DNA from: Peribacillus frigoritolerans
GTDB taxonomy: Bacteria > Bacillota > Bacilli > Bacillales > DSM-1321
Length of the DNA stretch: 64,000 nucleotides
NCBI GenBank assembly: GCA_030562215.1
Contig: JAUPFL010000001.1
Coordinates: 806,001 to 870,000, forward strand
Direction: 5' to 3'
Below are positions 1-12,671 of the stretch, in pieces; positions within the stretch are counted from its first letter, which is position 1; each line of letters opens with the position of its first letter. The notes beneath the pieces are model-generated. The model saw nothing but the letters and a program-made list of their open reading frames with translations, ran no database searches and was not told the DNA's origin. The position numbers and the translations under genes were made by a program.

Positions 1-76
1 TCTGCATCGCTTTTGTAATTTGACTCGTCTTTTTCGTTGAAGTAATCCGAGACTTAATATCGCGTAAAGAGGCCAT
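1..76 (-). CDS. atpG: ATP synthase gamma subunit, 5' end only
   Basis: Only the first 25 codons are inside the window; the gene runs off the left edge. The peptide starts MASLRDIKSRITSTKKTSQI, the typical N-terminal helix of the F1 gamma subunit (the rotating central stalk). The ATG at 76 follows a GGGTGGTGAG ribosome binding site; an ATG four bases upstream is out of frame. It is the last gene of the atp operon visible here and follows atpA by 38 bases. Confidence 0.93.
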   Translation of the reverse strand, partial: MASLRDIKSRITSTKKTSQITKAMQ

Positions 77-114
77 TCATTCTCACCACCCTTTATAAAT
101 TAGTTAGACCTTTA

Positions 115-2765
<2,651 letters not shown>

Positions 2766-2811
2766 CTATGCTCTTAAACTGTATAAAACAGGATTGTGGA
2801 CATAAAGGAAA

Positions 2812-2841
2812 GGCGAAGGTTCACATGGAACGAACTTCGCC
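2812..2841 (-). other. Intercistronic stem-loop between atpE and atpF
   Basis: GGCGAAG (2812-2818) pairs with CTTCGCC (2835-2841). An inner GTTC/GAAC pair and a three-base bulge continue the stem. It lies in the 164-base atpE-atpF gap. No clear T-run follows on the minus strand, so I read it as a processing or stability element that could favour the high atpE stoichiometry, not as a terminator. The role is inferred. Confidence 0.5.
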
Positions 2842-2866
2842 ATTTTTGAACTTTTTGAAGGTTCTA

Positions 2867-3115
<249 letters not shown>

Positions 3116-3155
3116 TCAAAATTTATTATTTTTTTAGTTCTAAATGAACTTATAA

Positions 3156-3849
<694 letters not shown>

Positions 3850-3871
3850 CTATATTCACCTCTCTTCCCCG

Positions 3872-4240
3872 CTATCGACGTATTAATTGGATGAAAAAAT
3901 CTATAAAAATGACAATATAAGCTGTCATTAATCCCCATACAACACTTATCAGATGAAAATGCTCCGGAAATTCCAATGCAATGAGTACCGCTAGACCTGC
4001 GGATGCCATTCGTGTCATCGTCCCAAGAGATTTCGTTTTCTTTCCTTCATCGAGCGCCTGACTGAACTTTTTCATTTTCTGATTGATCAGCCATAAATTG
4101 TATAAACTCAAACTCGTACCCAGTATAAGCCCAGCAAAAACGGCTTGATAACTCGTAAGTCCCCATCCAACAACATAAACCGCCAGAAGAAAAATTATAT
4201 ATTTACTCTGCCTGTTGAACATGATTTTCATTTCTGGCAT
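3872..4240 (-). CDS. atpI: ATP synthase protein I
   Basis: A 122-residue protein with about four membrane segments (for example IIFLLAVYVVGWGLTSYQAVFAG in two halves, AVLIALEFPEHF, AYIVIFIDFFIQL). AtpI family proteins assist c-ring assembly and possibly Mg2+ supply to the synthase. It follows atpZ with its ATG two codons beyond the atpZ stop. The AGGAGA site at 4251-4256 is about 11 bases from this ATG, longer than usual; an out-of-frame ATG sits at the ideal distance, hinting at another small sequence error at the junction. Confidence 0.85.
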   Translation of the reverse strand: MPEMKIMFNRQSKYIIFLLAVYVVGWGLTSYQAVFAGLILGTSLSLYNLWLINQKMKKFSQALDEGKKTKSLGTMTRMASAGLAVLIALEFPEHFHLISVVWGLMTAYIVIFIDFFIQLIRR

Positions 4241-4243
4241 TTT

Positions 4244-4457
4244 TCATTTAATCTCCTGAGAAATATTTTCGTACTGAATGAAGCATTGCTTGTAAACCTA
4301 GCAAGTCCACAAAGAAGGCCAATTACTAATAGCAGCGGTTCGAATCTTAGGTTCTGACAAGTAAAAGAAGATACCGAACAAAACTGATCCGACTATTTGA
4401 GAAAGAATCGCTGACATCAAAGTCATAGCCATTTTAGACGGCGATCATTTGACGCAA
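4244..4457 (-). CDS. atpZ: AtpZ-like small membrane protein (frameshifted)
   Basis: Not readable as one frame, but pieces match the AtpZ/AtpI-family small protein that precedes atpI in many bacilli. From a TTG at 4457 (after CGCGAGGATG) the pieces are LRQ, then NDRRLK, then MAMTLMSAILSQIVGSVLFGI, then LRFEPLLLVIGLLCGLA, then VYKQCFIQYENISQEIK with a stop at 4244. Two breaks are one A short in A-runs (4448 and 4436 region); others lie near 4345 and 4290. The repaired product is about 72 residues with two membrane helices. AtpZ with AtpI has been linked to Mg2+/Ca2+ transport and synthase assembly. Confidence 0.6.
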
Positions 4458-4546
4458 GTTGCATCCTCGCGGTTGAATTTGGTGGAGGATAGAAAACATT
4501 TCATGCTGTAAAAATCTGCATGCCGGGCTACTGAAAACCCTCTCAT
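4445..4546 (-). CDS. Possible 33-residue leader ORF upstream of atpZ
   Basis: An ATG at 4546 follows AAAGGATG and opens a 33-codon frame (MRGFSVARHADFYSMK and so on) that ends at the atpZ start region. It would begin about ten bases after the predicted transcription start of the atp operon. I recognise no family, and the area has frame errors, so it may be chance. Listed at low confidence. Confidence 0.15.
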   Translation of the reverse strand: MRGFSVARHADFYSMKCFLSSTKFNREDATCVK

Positions 4547-4561
4547 TTTACATCCTTTGTT

Positions 4562-4590
4562 AGCATACAATAGGCTAGAATCATTGTCAA
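4562..4590 (-). promoter_or_regulatory. Sigma-A promoter of the atp operon
   Basis: On the minus strand TTGACA (4585-4590) is separated by exactly 17 bases from TATGCT (4562-4567). It lies about 105 bases upstream of atpZ and reads into the operon. This is the best match to the sigma-A consensus in the left part of the window. The rest of 4591-4698 is AT-rich and shows no further feature. Confidence 0.75.
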
Positions 4591-4698
4591 TGAGTGGTTA
4601 GTGAAATTTGTCACAGGTTTGTAATTATTAACGAATTGTTCACAAATTATCTTTTTTATACTATTGACATCCATTTTATTTTACTTATTGTCCTCTGT

Positions 4699-6921
4699 TC
4701 ACTCGATAAGTAACGTCTTTTCTATCCGATCTTCCCTTCCGCTCCTTCTCGCAAAGATTATCGCTTTATACACTCCTTTAGGCGGCAAGTCCTTTTTCAA
4801 AACATCTTTTTTGATCAAACCGGAAGGAGCAGATCTGGACCAATCCAAATATCCAGCGAATTTCAAGCTATCTTCCTCATAAAGGACAATACCGAATTCT
4901 TCTGCCCCGCGCGGAAGATACATTTCGTATCGATATGTGCCTTTCTTGTCCCCTTGCCCAAAATCAAATCCCATTATCCTTGGATAATCAGGCTCTTCTT
5001 TTACATATAAATAAGGAAGGGATATTCTTTTGGTTCCTTCCATTATAATGAGGTATCCATCAAAGACTCCTTTTTAAGCTCGGCTGGGTTGACCTGCAGT
5101 CCAACTTTTATCCGTTTCTTTTCCTTCGGTTTCAAAGTAAGGGATTTCGGCAATTCCCAAGTGAGTCCCGTCTCTTTTAATGGAACCATGAATGAGTACT
5201 TCCTCATTTCCGTTCCGGTATTTTCTATGACTACCGTTTCATGATGCTCTTCAATTCCTTCTTTTTTGTATACATCCCAAAGGACAATGAGCTTGGATTC
5301 AAGAGCGTGTCCGCTTTTAATGCTTCGTCGACCTGGATGCGTCCAGCCCCCTGTTCATATGTATGATACAATTGATTTACAGTTTTCCTCAATGGCTTGG
5401 AAGTGCTCATCAATGCAGATTTCACTTGATCAGGAGTCCATTCCGGGTGTTTTTGCAGGATTAAGGCGCAAGCCCCTGCAACATGCGGTGCGGACATACT
5501 TGTTCCATCCAGGGACATATATCCTTTAGGAATGGTGCTTTCAATTTCCACTCCCGGTGCCAATACGTCAGGCTTTATTCCCCACGATACGGTTACCGGT
5601 CCCCTGGAGCTAAAGTCCGCTAGCTTATCCTGCTCGTTCTTATAAACAAATTGAACGGTTTTGCTCTGCCCTTGTTCCATGATTTGCTTAAGCTGCAATC
5701 CATCTCTTCTATTAATAGAAGCTGCTGGAATTTTCATTTCTTTTTCCAAGCTTCCAGTAAAGGTCCCGCTCGTATTATTAAAAACAATTACCCCTTTGCA
5801 CCTGCCTTTTCTGCATTGGATACTTTCTGCTGAAAGGTAAGAGTGCCACGTTCCATCAACACAATCTTATCCCGAACATCCTTCAGGTCCTTTTCATTAC
5901 CCAGTCCCCCATATATGACATTCTCGGAAAACGTCAGGTTCCATTTTTTAGAGCCTTGAAACAAGGTTAAATGCGATTGATGCTTTTTCGATCCAAGACC
6001 GTAAATCATGTACGGAACCCTTAAGGGAGGAGTCGATGCCCCAACGGAAATCGCTTTTTCCGCTGTACCGGGTGAACCGACGGTCCATACAGCCGGACCG
6101 GAATTCCCGTTTGATGTCACGGCAACGATGCCGCTTTCCACAGCCTTATTCAATGCAAGGGAGATAGGTAAATCAGGACCATTGACGTTATTACCAAGAG
6201 AGAGGTTCAATACATCCACCTTATCCTTCATGGCTGACTCAATAGCCTTCAATACTTGATCCGTATCTCCTGCACCGCCTGGTCCCAAAGCTCGGTATGC
6301 GTAAATTTCCGCTTCAGGTGCGACGCCTTTCATTTTTCCATTGGCTGCAATGATGCCTGCCACATGAGTGCCATGCAATGTATCCAGGTCGCCTTGATTT
6401 TTGGTTTCCATCGGATCTTCATCACCATCAACCAGATCCTCCCCCTCTATAAGCACGTTGCAAATCTGGATGTGTATAATCGATGCCAGTATCGATTATT
6501 CCTACTTTTATCCCTTTACCGGTGATCCGGTGATTCTCCTTATCAAAGAAACCCCTGACCCTGTCTCCTCCTATGTATGGGACACTTTTATCCAACACGG
6601 CTTGATAAACGGATACTTCCGTTACGGCCTGAATTTCATCCTCCTTTTTAAGTTGTTCTATCTCATTCATTTTCCCATGAAGGGAGAATCCATTCAGGGC
6701 AACCGAATAAACATTCCGTAATTGAAGGGATGGATATTTTTCAAGCAGTTTTTCGATCTTTTTCGTTGAAACGCCTTATCCATCGTGACAACAACCGTTA
6801 CTTCCTTAGATTCAGATAGTTTTGGAAATGGCGGCAGAATGACGGATGCCAATCCCTTTTCATTTTGATAAATAAATATAAAAAGGAAAACAAACACTAT
6901 GAACGTTTTCTTTCCCAACAT
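4699..6921 (-). CDS. Secreted subtilisin-like serine protease, Vpr type (multiple frame breaks)
   Basis: About 740 residues after frame repair. The start is the ATG at 6921 after AAGGGG, giving a signal peptide (MLGKKTFIVFVFLFIFIYQN). An inhibitor-like prodomain follows, then the peptidase S8 domain. The catalytic triad is present: Asp in VGIIDTGIDYTHPDL, His in LHGTHVAGIIAANG, Ser in DGTSMSAPHVAG. A PA-type insert (around GTLTFQQKVSNAEKAGAKG) precedes the Ser, as in Vpr. Five breaks occur near 6767 (TTTT to TTT), 6436 (extra G in a G-run), 5790 (G-run), 5268 (A-run) and 5090; repair restores one continuous protein. It may be real decay, but the same error type hits essential neighbours. It is an extracellular protease by family, and the substrate is unknown. 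Confidence 0.82.
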
Positions 6922-6972
6922 AATCATCCCCTTAGCAGTTATCTTTTCTCAACAACCTTGAGTATGCAAATA

Positions 6973-7004
6973 AAAAAGGAAAAGCGCATGGCTTTTCCCT
7001 TTTT
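6973..7004 (-). terminator. Bidirectional terminator after mnaA
   Basis: GGAAAAGC / GGCTTTTCC form a stem around a GCAT loop, flanked by an A-run on one side and a T-run on the other. The mnaA stop codon lies within its edge. It separates mnaA from the downstream protease gene. Confidence 0.75.
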
Positions 7005-8145
7005 ATGAGTCAAATCTAGTTGGCGGCATATTTATTTGCTTAAAATAGTAACGGATGGCTTCAGCTATTCGGACCGAAGCATTTCCATCCCCATATGGAT
7101 TTGAAGCTTTGGACATTTTTTCGTGCACCTCTTGATCGGTGAGCAATTCATGTGCCAAATCATATATGGATTGTTCATCAGTACCTGCCAATCTTAAGGT
7201 TCCAGCCGCAATCCCCTCAGGACGTTCGGTCGTATCCCTTAAAACCAGGACAGGTACACCAAGTGAAGGTGCCTCTTCCTGGATTCCTCCAGAATCAGTC
7301 AAAATCAGATAGGCTCTTGAAGCGAAGTTATGGAAATCCAATACATCCAGCGGTTCTATCAAATGAACCCGCGGATCATTCCCGAGCACTTCGTTTGCCA
7401 ATTCCTGAACAAGCGGATTTAAATGGACAGGATATACCACTTGAACGTCATCATGCTCAACAATGATTCTCTTTACGGCCCGGAAGATATTCCTCATGGG
7501 TTCCCCTAGATTTTCCCTGCGATGGGCCGTAAGCAAAATGAGCCTGTCTTCGCCAAGTCCATTTAAAACCGGATGGGAATATGTGGACCTTACAGTCGTT
7601 TTTAAAGCATCCGTTGCCGTATTTCCCGTCACGAAGATATTATCCTTCTTGTTTTCGTTCAGCAGATTCTCCTCGGCTTTCGAAGTCGGCGCAAAATGCA
7701 AATCCGCCATCGTACCTGTAAGCTGTCGATTCATCTCTTCCGGATAGGGGGAATACTTATTCCAAGTGCGCAGCCCCGCTTCTACATGCCCAATGACAAT
7801 TTGATTATAAAAAGCTGCCAGACTTGCGACAAACGTCGTGGTTGTATCACCATGCACGAGAACAATATCAGGTTTAGCTTCCTTCATTACGGAATCAAGA
7901 CCATTCAATGCTCTTGTTGTAATGTCAGCAAGCGTTTGCCTTTCCTTCATTATGTCCAAGTCATAGTCCGGCTTTATGGAAAATAGTTCGAGAACTTGAT
8001 CTAACATTTGGCGATGCTGAGCCGTAACAGCAACGATCGGCTTGAAATATTCTGGGTGTTTTTGAAATTCGAGTACTAAGGGAGCCATTTTGACAGCTTC
8101 TGGTCTCGTCCCGAAAATGGTCATGACTTTTATCGGTTTGTTCAT
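7003..8145 (-). CDS. mnaA: UDP-N-acetylglucosamine 2-epimerase (non-hydrolysing)
   Basis: A 380-residue enzyme that interconverts UDP-GlcNAc and UDP-ManNAc for teichoic acid linkage and other ManNAc-containing cell-wall polymers. Signature motifs are seen: FGTRPEAVKMAPL at the N-terminus, HGDTTTTF, HVEAGLRT, TAHRREN and LTDSGGIQEEAPSLG in the UDP-binding C-terminal half. I use the ATG at 8145 because the upstream in-frame GTG at 8154 is part of the GAGGTG ribosome binding site. The gene sits between upp and the protease, a position shared with several bacilli but not B. subtilis. It is intact. Confidence 0.94.
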   Translation of the reverse strand: MNKPIKVMTIFGTRPEAVKMAPLVLEFQKHPEYFKPIVAVTAQHRQMLDQVLELFSIKPDYDLDIMKERQTLADITTRALNGLDSVMKEAKPDIVLVHGDTTTTFVASLAAFYNQIVIGHVEAGLRTWNKYSPYPEEMNRQLTGTMADLHFAPTSKAEENLLNENKKDNIFVTGNTATDALKTTVRSTYSHPVLNGLGEDRLILLTAHRRENLGEPMRNIFRAVKRIIVEHDDVQVVYPVHLNPLVQELANEVLGNDPRVHLIEPLDVLDFHNFASRAYLILTDSGGIQEEAPSLGVPVLVLRDTTERPEGIAAGTLRLAGTDEQSIYDLAHELLTDQEVHEKMSKASNPYGDGNASVRIAEAIRYYFKQINMPPTRFDS

Positions 8146-8168
8146 TCGTGACACCTCAGTTTCTTTCC

Positions 8169-8798
8169 TTATTTTGTGCCGAATAAACGATCTCCTGCGT
8201 CTCCAAGACCTGGAACGATATAACCATGTTCATTAAGTTTTTCGTCAAGACCCGCAATATAGATATCAACATCAGGATGAGCTTCTTTTAAAGCTTCAAC
8301 ACCCTCTGGAGCTGCAATCAAACACATGAATTTAATATTGACTGCACCGCGCTTTTTAATGGAATGGATCGCTTCGATGGCTGATCCGCCAGTGGCTAAC
8401 ATCGGGTCAACGACAATGCATTCCCTTTCTGCCAGGTCACTTGGCATTTTTGCATAATATTCAACCGGTTTCAATGTTTCAGGATCACGGTAAAGTCCAA
8501 CATGTCCGACCTTTGCAGCAGGAATCAGCTTAATGATTCCGTCCACCATCCCTATGCCTGCACGTAAAATCGGGACGATCCCCACTTTTTTACCAGAAAG
8601 CATTTTCACTTTCGCTGTGCTTACTGGTGTTTGGATTTCGACTTCTTCCAGCGGCATATCCCTCGTGATTTCAAATGCCATCAATGATGCAACTTCATCC
8701 ACTAGTTCACGGAATTCTTTTGTTCCTGTATTTATATCACGTATATAGGCTAATTTGTGTTGAATTAACGGGTGATCGAAAACATAAACTTTTCCCAT
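8169..8798 (-). CDS. upp: Uracil phosphoribosyltransferase
   Basis: A 209-residue enzyme that converts uracil and PRPP to UMP in pyrimidine salvage. The PRPP-binding loop is [12 protein letters not shown] (around residues 128-139), and the C-terminal uracil-binding segment [13 protein letters not shown] is complete. The ATG follows TTGGAGAG. It has its own promoter-like sequence upstream and is followed 23 bases later by mnaA, so the two are probably co-transcribed. Confidence 0.97.
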   Translation of the reverse strand: MGKVYVFDHPLIQHKLAYIRDINTGTKEFRELVDEVASLMAFEITRDMPLEEVEIQTPVSTAKVKMLSGKKVGIVPILRAGIGMVDGIIKLIPAAKVGHVGLYRDPETLKPVEYYAKMPSDLAERECIVVDPMLATGGSAIEAIHSIKKRGAVNIKFMCLIAAPEGVEALKEAHPDVDIYIAGLDEKLNEHGYIVPGLGDAGDRLFGTK

Positions 8799-8897
8799 TT
8801 AGCATCTCTCCAATTCCATTGCTTAGTTTCGCGCTTTTTTATGATTTCCCTAATCGAATAGAAAAATTTTCGTGTCTTTTAAAATTCACTTCAACCT

Positions 8898-8926
8898 ATT
8901 TTACAGAAAAATGTTTCAATCTTCAA
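8898..8926 (-). promoter_or_regulatory. Probable sigma-A promoter of upp
   Basis: TTGAAG (8921-8926), a 17-base spacer and TAAAAT (8898-8903) on the minus strand, 100 bases upstream of the upp ATG and downstream of the glyA terminator. The -10 box matches 5 of 6 and the -35 box 4 of 6. Confidence 0.5.
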
Positions 8927-8994
8927 TAAAGGTTTAGATGTCAGACCTATTTTCACTATTCGGATTCTTCTAACACAATGACCGTCCATAAGTA

Positions 8995-9024
8995 CAAAAA
9001 AACCGCTCCCTTTAAAAGGGAGCA
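8995..9024 (-). terminator. Terminator of glyA
   Basis: GCTCCC (9005-9010) and GGGAGC (9018-9023), with extra TTT/AAA pairs, form a compact hairpin. On the minus strand it is followed by seven T residues, directly downstream of glyA. Confidence 0.88.
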
Positions 9025-9033
9025 GCTCCGATA

Positions 9034-10275
9034 TTACAATGAAGGATATAATTCAAATTTGTTCGCTAATGATTCAACACGCTGTTTTGCTTCTTCAAGT
9101 TTAGCTGCGTCTTCATTATTTTTCAAAACAAGTCCGATGATTGCAGCTATTTCATCCATGTCTTCCAAACCGAAGCCACGTGATGTCACTGCCGCAGTCC
9201 CAATACGTATACCGCTGGTAACGAATGGTTTTTCCGGGTCATAAGGAATCGCATTTTTGTTCACGGTAATACCGATTTCATCCAAAACATGCTCTGCGAT
9301 TTTTCCCGTTAATCCAGTAGAGCGTACATCAAGAAGAATCAAGTGATTGTCCGTGCCATCAGAAACAAGAGTGAATCCTTCTTTCTTCAAACCTTCGCCC
9401 AAACGTTTAGCATTGTCGATGATTTGTTGTGCATATACTTTAAATTCATCTTGAAGCGCTTCGCCGAAAGCAACAGCCTTAGCTGAAATAACATGCATCA
9501 ACGGACCGCCTTGAATTCCAGGGAAGATGGATTTATCGATCTTCTTACCGAATTCTTCTTTACAGATGATCATCCCTCCGCGTGGCCCGCGAAGTGTTTT
9601 ATGAGTAGTTGTCGTTACAAAGTCAGCATAAGGAATTGGACTTTGATGTAATCCAGCCGCAACTAAACCTGCAATATGCGCCATATCGACCATTAAATAT
9701 GCCCCGACTTCATCTGCAATTTCACGGAATCGCTTGAAATCAATTTCCCGTGGATATGCACTTGCACCCGCTACGATCAATTTCGGTTTATGTTGACGCG
9801 CTTTTTCCAATACATCATTGTAATCGATACGGTGATCTTTTTCGTCTACACCATATTCAACGAAATTGTAGTTAACACCACTGAAGTTTACTGGACTTCC
9901 ATGTGTTAAGTGACCTCCATGCGAAAGGTTCATCCCAAGCACTGTATCGCCAGTTTGAAGCACTGTGAAGTATACGGCCATATTGGCTTGAGCTCCAGAG
10001 TGAGGCTGTACGTTCACATACTCGCCTCCGAAAATTTCTTTCGCACGCTCACGTGCTAGATCTTCAACGATGTCTACATATTCACATCCGCCATAGTAAC
10101 GTTTTCCAGGGTATCCTTCTGCATACTTATTAGTCAAGACCGACCCTTGCGCTTCCATGACAGCTTCACTCACGAAGTTTTCAGAAGCAATAAGCTCAAT
10201 TTTACTTCTTTGACGCCCTAATTCCAGTTGAATTGCGTTAAACACTTGCTCATCTTGTTTTGCTAAACGATTCAT
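9034..10275 (-). CDS. glyA: Serine hydroxymethyltransferase
   Basis: A 413-residue PLP enzyme that converts serine and tetrahydrofolate to glycine and methylene-THF, feeding one-carbon units to purine and thymidylate synthesis. The PLP lysine lies in [15 protein letters not shown]. Other signatures are [16 protein letters not shown] and [13 protein letters not shown]. Start: ATG at 10275 ([12 protein letters not shown]), nine bases after GAGGAGGAA; the frame is open further upstream but without a ribosome site and beyond family length. A PurR-type operator lies upstream, consistent with purine control. It has its own terminator. Confidence 0.96.
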   Translation of the reverse strand: MNRLAKQDEQVFNAIQLELGRQRSKIELIASENFVSEAVMEAQGSVLTNKYAEGYPGKRYYGGCEYVDIVEDLARERAKEIFGGEYVNVQPHSGAQANMAVYFTVLQTGDTVLGMNLSHGGHLTHGSPVNFSGVNYNFVEYGVDEKDHRIDYNDVLEKARQHKPKLIVAGASAYPREIDFKRFREIADEVGAYLMVDMAHIAGLVAAGLHQSPIPYADFVTTTTHKTLRGPRGGMIICKEEFGKKIDKSIFPGIQGGPLMHVISAKAVAFGEALQDEFKVYAQQIIDNAKRLGEGLKKEGFTLVSDGTDNHLILLDVRSTGLTGKIAEHVLDEIGITVNKNAIPYDPEKPFVTSGIRIGTAAVTSRGFGLEDMDEIAAIIGLVLKNNEDAAKLEEAKQRVESLANKFELYPSL

Positions 10276-10422
10276 TCCGTAATTCCTCCTCAAATTGTGC
10301 GTGATTCGCTTTTTAGTATTTATGTGCAACATGCCTTCAAAAAGCATGAAAAAGCCTTACCAATATTATTAGAAAATTCTACTCCATTTTAACATGTCTA
10401 ATTTAGAAGTGATAGTCTATTT

Positions 10423-10465
10423 TTATCGAACATTAAATGTTTTTTCATTTGAAAATGTTCGTATT
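10423..10465 (-). promoter_or_regulatory. PurR operator (paired PurBoxes) upstream of glyA
   Basis: Two inverted copies of the PurBox core CGAAC are present: AATACGAACATT on the minus strand (10454-10465) and TTATCGAACATT on the plus strand (10423-10434), 19 bases apart. The B. subtilis PurBox consensus is AWWWCGAACWWT; the first copy fits fully and the second has one mismatch. glyA is a PurR target in B. subtilis. A -10-like TAAAAT lies just downstream at 10386-10391, with no clear -35. The rest of 10466-10599 is AT-rich without other features. Confidence 0.75.
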
Positions 10466-10599
10466 TAACATCGAAATTATGATAAATAGCTCTTTCACCC
10501 TATATTTCATGAGTGAAATCACCATTATATTAGCACTATAATATAAAGGATTTTCTTGTGAACCTCATCTTGAGCCTTACGATTTTACTCGCATTCAAT

Positions 10600-10634
10600 T
10601 AAAAAACAGCATTCCCCATCCGAGAAATGCTGTC
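10600..10634 (-). terminator. Terminator of the ywlE-rpiB-ywlG segment
   Basis: ACAGCATT / AATGCTGT stem with a 12-base loop, followed on the minus strand by TTTTTT. It lies right after ywlG. Confidence 0.85.
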
Positions 10635-10645
10635 TCACTTACCCA

Positions 10646-11238
10646 TTAATTACAACTCTTGTTTTCAGAGTTGTCCTGATAAACTGCCCGCTCCCCGCCA
10701 ATCAGTTTGGGGCGGGTTTTTGCCATGGTCACATGTGCATGTCCTATTTCTTTAATGGCAGAGCGAATCGGGACCGCCACATGCTTCAGATGCATGCCAA
10801 TGAATGTGTCCCCAATGTCTATCCCTGCATCCGCTTTGATATGTTCAACGACGACAGCATCATTCCATTGCTGGTAGGCGTATGTCGCCATCGATCCCCC
10901 AGCTGTTCTTACAGGTACGACCGAAACTTCTTCATACTCATAACGAATCGCGGTTTCCCTTTGCAAAACCAATGCCCTGTTTAGATGCTCACAACATTGA
11001 TATGCAACCTGAACACCCGTTTTTCCTTGAAAATCCCTCACTATGGAAAAATCATCCCCGCAACATCGAGCGTCCCTTCAGTACCGATCCTTTTCCCGAT
11101 CACTTCACTTGTACTGCAGCCGATAACCAGTAGCTGTTTCTCTTTTAAAGCTGTCTGTTCTTGAAACTCATGTAAAAGTTCCCGAAACTGGTTTCCCCAT
11201 ATCTCAAGCTCATTTGAAAATGTAGCATCACTTGTCAT
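10646..11238 (-). CDS. ywlG: YwlG family protein, TIGR01440/UPF0340 (frameshifted)
   Basis: Conserved protein of unknown biochemical role, about 198 residues after repair. Motifs include [59 protein letters not shown] and [13 protein letters not shown], all typical of the family. The frame breaks near 11047: a T-run of five where six would join MIF to [11 protein letters not shown]. The start is the ATG at 11238 after AAAGGATG; an upstream TTG lies in that site. It follows rpiB, as in B. subtilis. Confidence 0.88.
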
Positions 11239-11296
11239 GAAAACGCATCCTTTCAATAAGAAAACTTGCTATTGGAACTCTCCAAAACCATAAGAA

Positions 11297-11743
11297 TTAG
11301 CTGTGCTTACCTTCATACTCCGCAATCTTACCGATCCTGTTTTGATGACGCCCGCCTTCAAATTCCGAAGTCAGCCATGTTTGGGCAATTTCCCTGGCAA
11401 GACCCGGACCTATTACTCGTTCACCCATCGCTAACATATTGGTATCATTATGCTGACGGGTCAATTTCGCGCTATAGACATCATGAACCAATGCACAACG
11501 GATTCCTTTGACCTTATTAGCAGCAATGCTCATTCCAATACCAGTTCCACAGATTAAAATGCCCCGATCGAACTCACCCCGTGCCACCTTTTCGGCAACC
11601 GGCAAAGCATAATCAGGATAATCCACCGACGTACTGCATTCACAGCCAAAGTCCTCAAATGGAATCTTTAACTCATTCAATAAATTCTTTATTTCTTCAC
11701 GGATATGTATACCACCATGATCCGAAGCAATCGCAACTTTCAT
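11297..11743 (-). CDS. rpiB: Ribose 5-phosphate isomerase B
   Basis: A 148-residue RpiB/LacA/LacB family enzyme that interconverts ribose 5-phosphate and ribulose 5-phosphate in the pentose phosphate pathway. Motifs: MKVAIASDHGG at the N-terminus, SVDYPDYA, the catalytic-Cys segment ILICGTGIGMSIAANKV, and RQHNDTNMLAMGER. The gene is intact. It follows a palindrome (11831-11860) that may attenuate read-through from the upstream ORF. Confidence 0.95.
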   Translation of the reverse strand: MKVAIASDHGGIHIREEIKNLLNELKIPFEDFGCECSTSVDYPDYALPVAEKVARGEFDRGILICGTGIGMSIAANKVKGIRCALVHDVYSAKLTRQHNDTNMLAMGERVIGPGLAREIAQTWLTSEFEGGRHQNRIGKIAEYEGKHS

Positions 11744-11830
11744 GTTAATCCTCCTCTAGCTTTTTCAATTGATTTTATTGTGTCACAAAATTATGAAAAG
11801 ATAAAGGATGTCCATCCATTTTCCCCACAA

Positions 11831-11860
11831 AGAAGCAGGAAACCGATTTCGGTTTCCTGC
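11831..11860 (-). terminator. Perfect 12-bp hairpin upstream of rpiB
   Basis: GCAGGAAACCGA (11835-11846) and TCGGTTTCCTGC (11849-11860) are perfectly complementary with a 2-base loop in the DNA. On the minus strand TTCTTT follows, so it is probably a terminator for the broken ORF at 11869-12116, about 90 bases before rpiB. Confidence 0.6.
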
Positions 11861-11868
11861 AGTAAATG

Positions 11869-12116
11869 TCAAGTGTGAAAGCGGGTAATGGTCCTGTAAT
11901 GTTCATCTTTCCCGCTTCCACTATAAGTTCCACCTTTGCCGATTTTTCGACATTTTCCATGACTATCGCTTGTTCGCTTTTCACAGCCGTCACTTCTTCC
12001 GCTCCAGCAGATGCTTATTCTGCAATAGCAGCCACTTCAAAAGGGACTGCCTTGATCTTACCCTTTGCATTGACGGTCAACAAGCTTAGTAATATTTTTT
12101 ACTGCAGCGGCCACAT
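11869..12116 (-). pseudogene. Unrecognised broken ORF between ywlE and rpiB
   Basis: One frame from an ATG at 12116 reads through coding-like sequence (LLSLLTVNAKGKIKAVPFEV, then ASAGAEEVTAVKSEQAIVME, then VELIVEAGKMNITGPLP), interrupted by TAA after five codons and by a second TAA after VAAIAE. The end near 11869 assumes one more frame change (PAFHT then stop). I do not recognise the family. It could be a decayed small gene or another victim of sequence errors. No homologue lies here in B. subtilis. Confidence 0.35.
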
Positions 12117-12128
12117 TATGTACCCAGT

Positions 12129-12572
12129 TTATTCTTTAAGCTTTTTTACTAACTCTTCTATTAATTCCTGTAGCTCCCTGAACGTTTCCCGATAAATGCC
12201 TTCAGAACCGCCAAACGGATCTATTATGTCTCTATTATATTCATCGCCGATAATGAATTCTTTTAAGGTAAAGGTCTTCTCGATCATTTGGGGGTATGAA
12301 CGGGTAATGGCCGATTTATGCCCTTCCGTCATGGTGAAGATATGAGTTGCCCACTCCATTTCCTTCGCGGATAAAGGCGTTGAATGATGATTATGCACTA
12401 TGCCATTTTCAAACAATACATTTTTAGCATGCATCGAAGCATCCTGGCCTGATGAAGCATACACGCCTGCGGACTTCACTTCAACACCCGCAATATCCTT
12501 ATTTTTCAATATCGCTTCTGCCATCGGGCTTCTGCATGTGTTACCTGTACATACAAATAATACTCGGATCAT
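12129..12572 (-). CDS. ywlE: Protein arginine phosphatase (low-molecular-weight PTP family)
   Basis: A 147-residue enzyme that removes phosphate from arginine residues added by the McsB kinase, part of heat-stress and Clp protease control. The phosphatase loop is FVCTGNTCRSPMAEA; the Thr in CTGNTCRS is the residue that selects phosphoarginine over phosphotyrosine in YwlE. The general-acid Asp lies in IIDPFGGS. The start at 12572 follows AAAGGAGG; a longer frame exists upstream without a site. Confidence 0.93.
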   Translation of the reverse strand: MIRVLFVCTGNTCRSPMAEAILKNKDIAGVEVKSAGVYASSGQDASMHAKNVLFENGIVHNHHSTPLSAKEMEWATHIFTMTEGHKSAITRSYPQMIEKTFTLKEFIIGDEYNRDIIDPFGGSEGIYRETFRELQELIEELVKKLKE

Positions 12573-12671
12573 TTTTAACGCCTCCTTTTTATTCATTATA
12601 AGCTATCGCCCGTTTATTATAGTCAAAAAATCACTGTCATTGTTGTCCGAAGAAAAATAAAAACCGCCCCG

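Noticed and set aside
6008..6259. Plus-strand frame within the protease gene
   Set aside because: Shadow frame opposite the S8 catalytic domain, without start signals.
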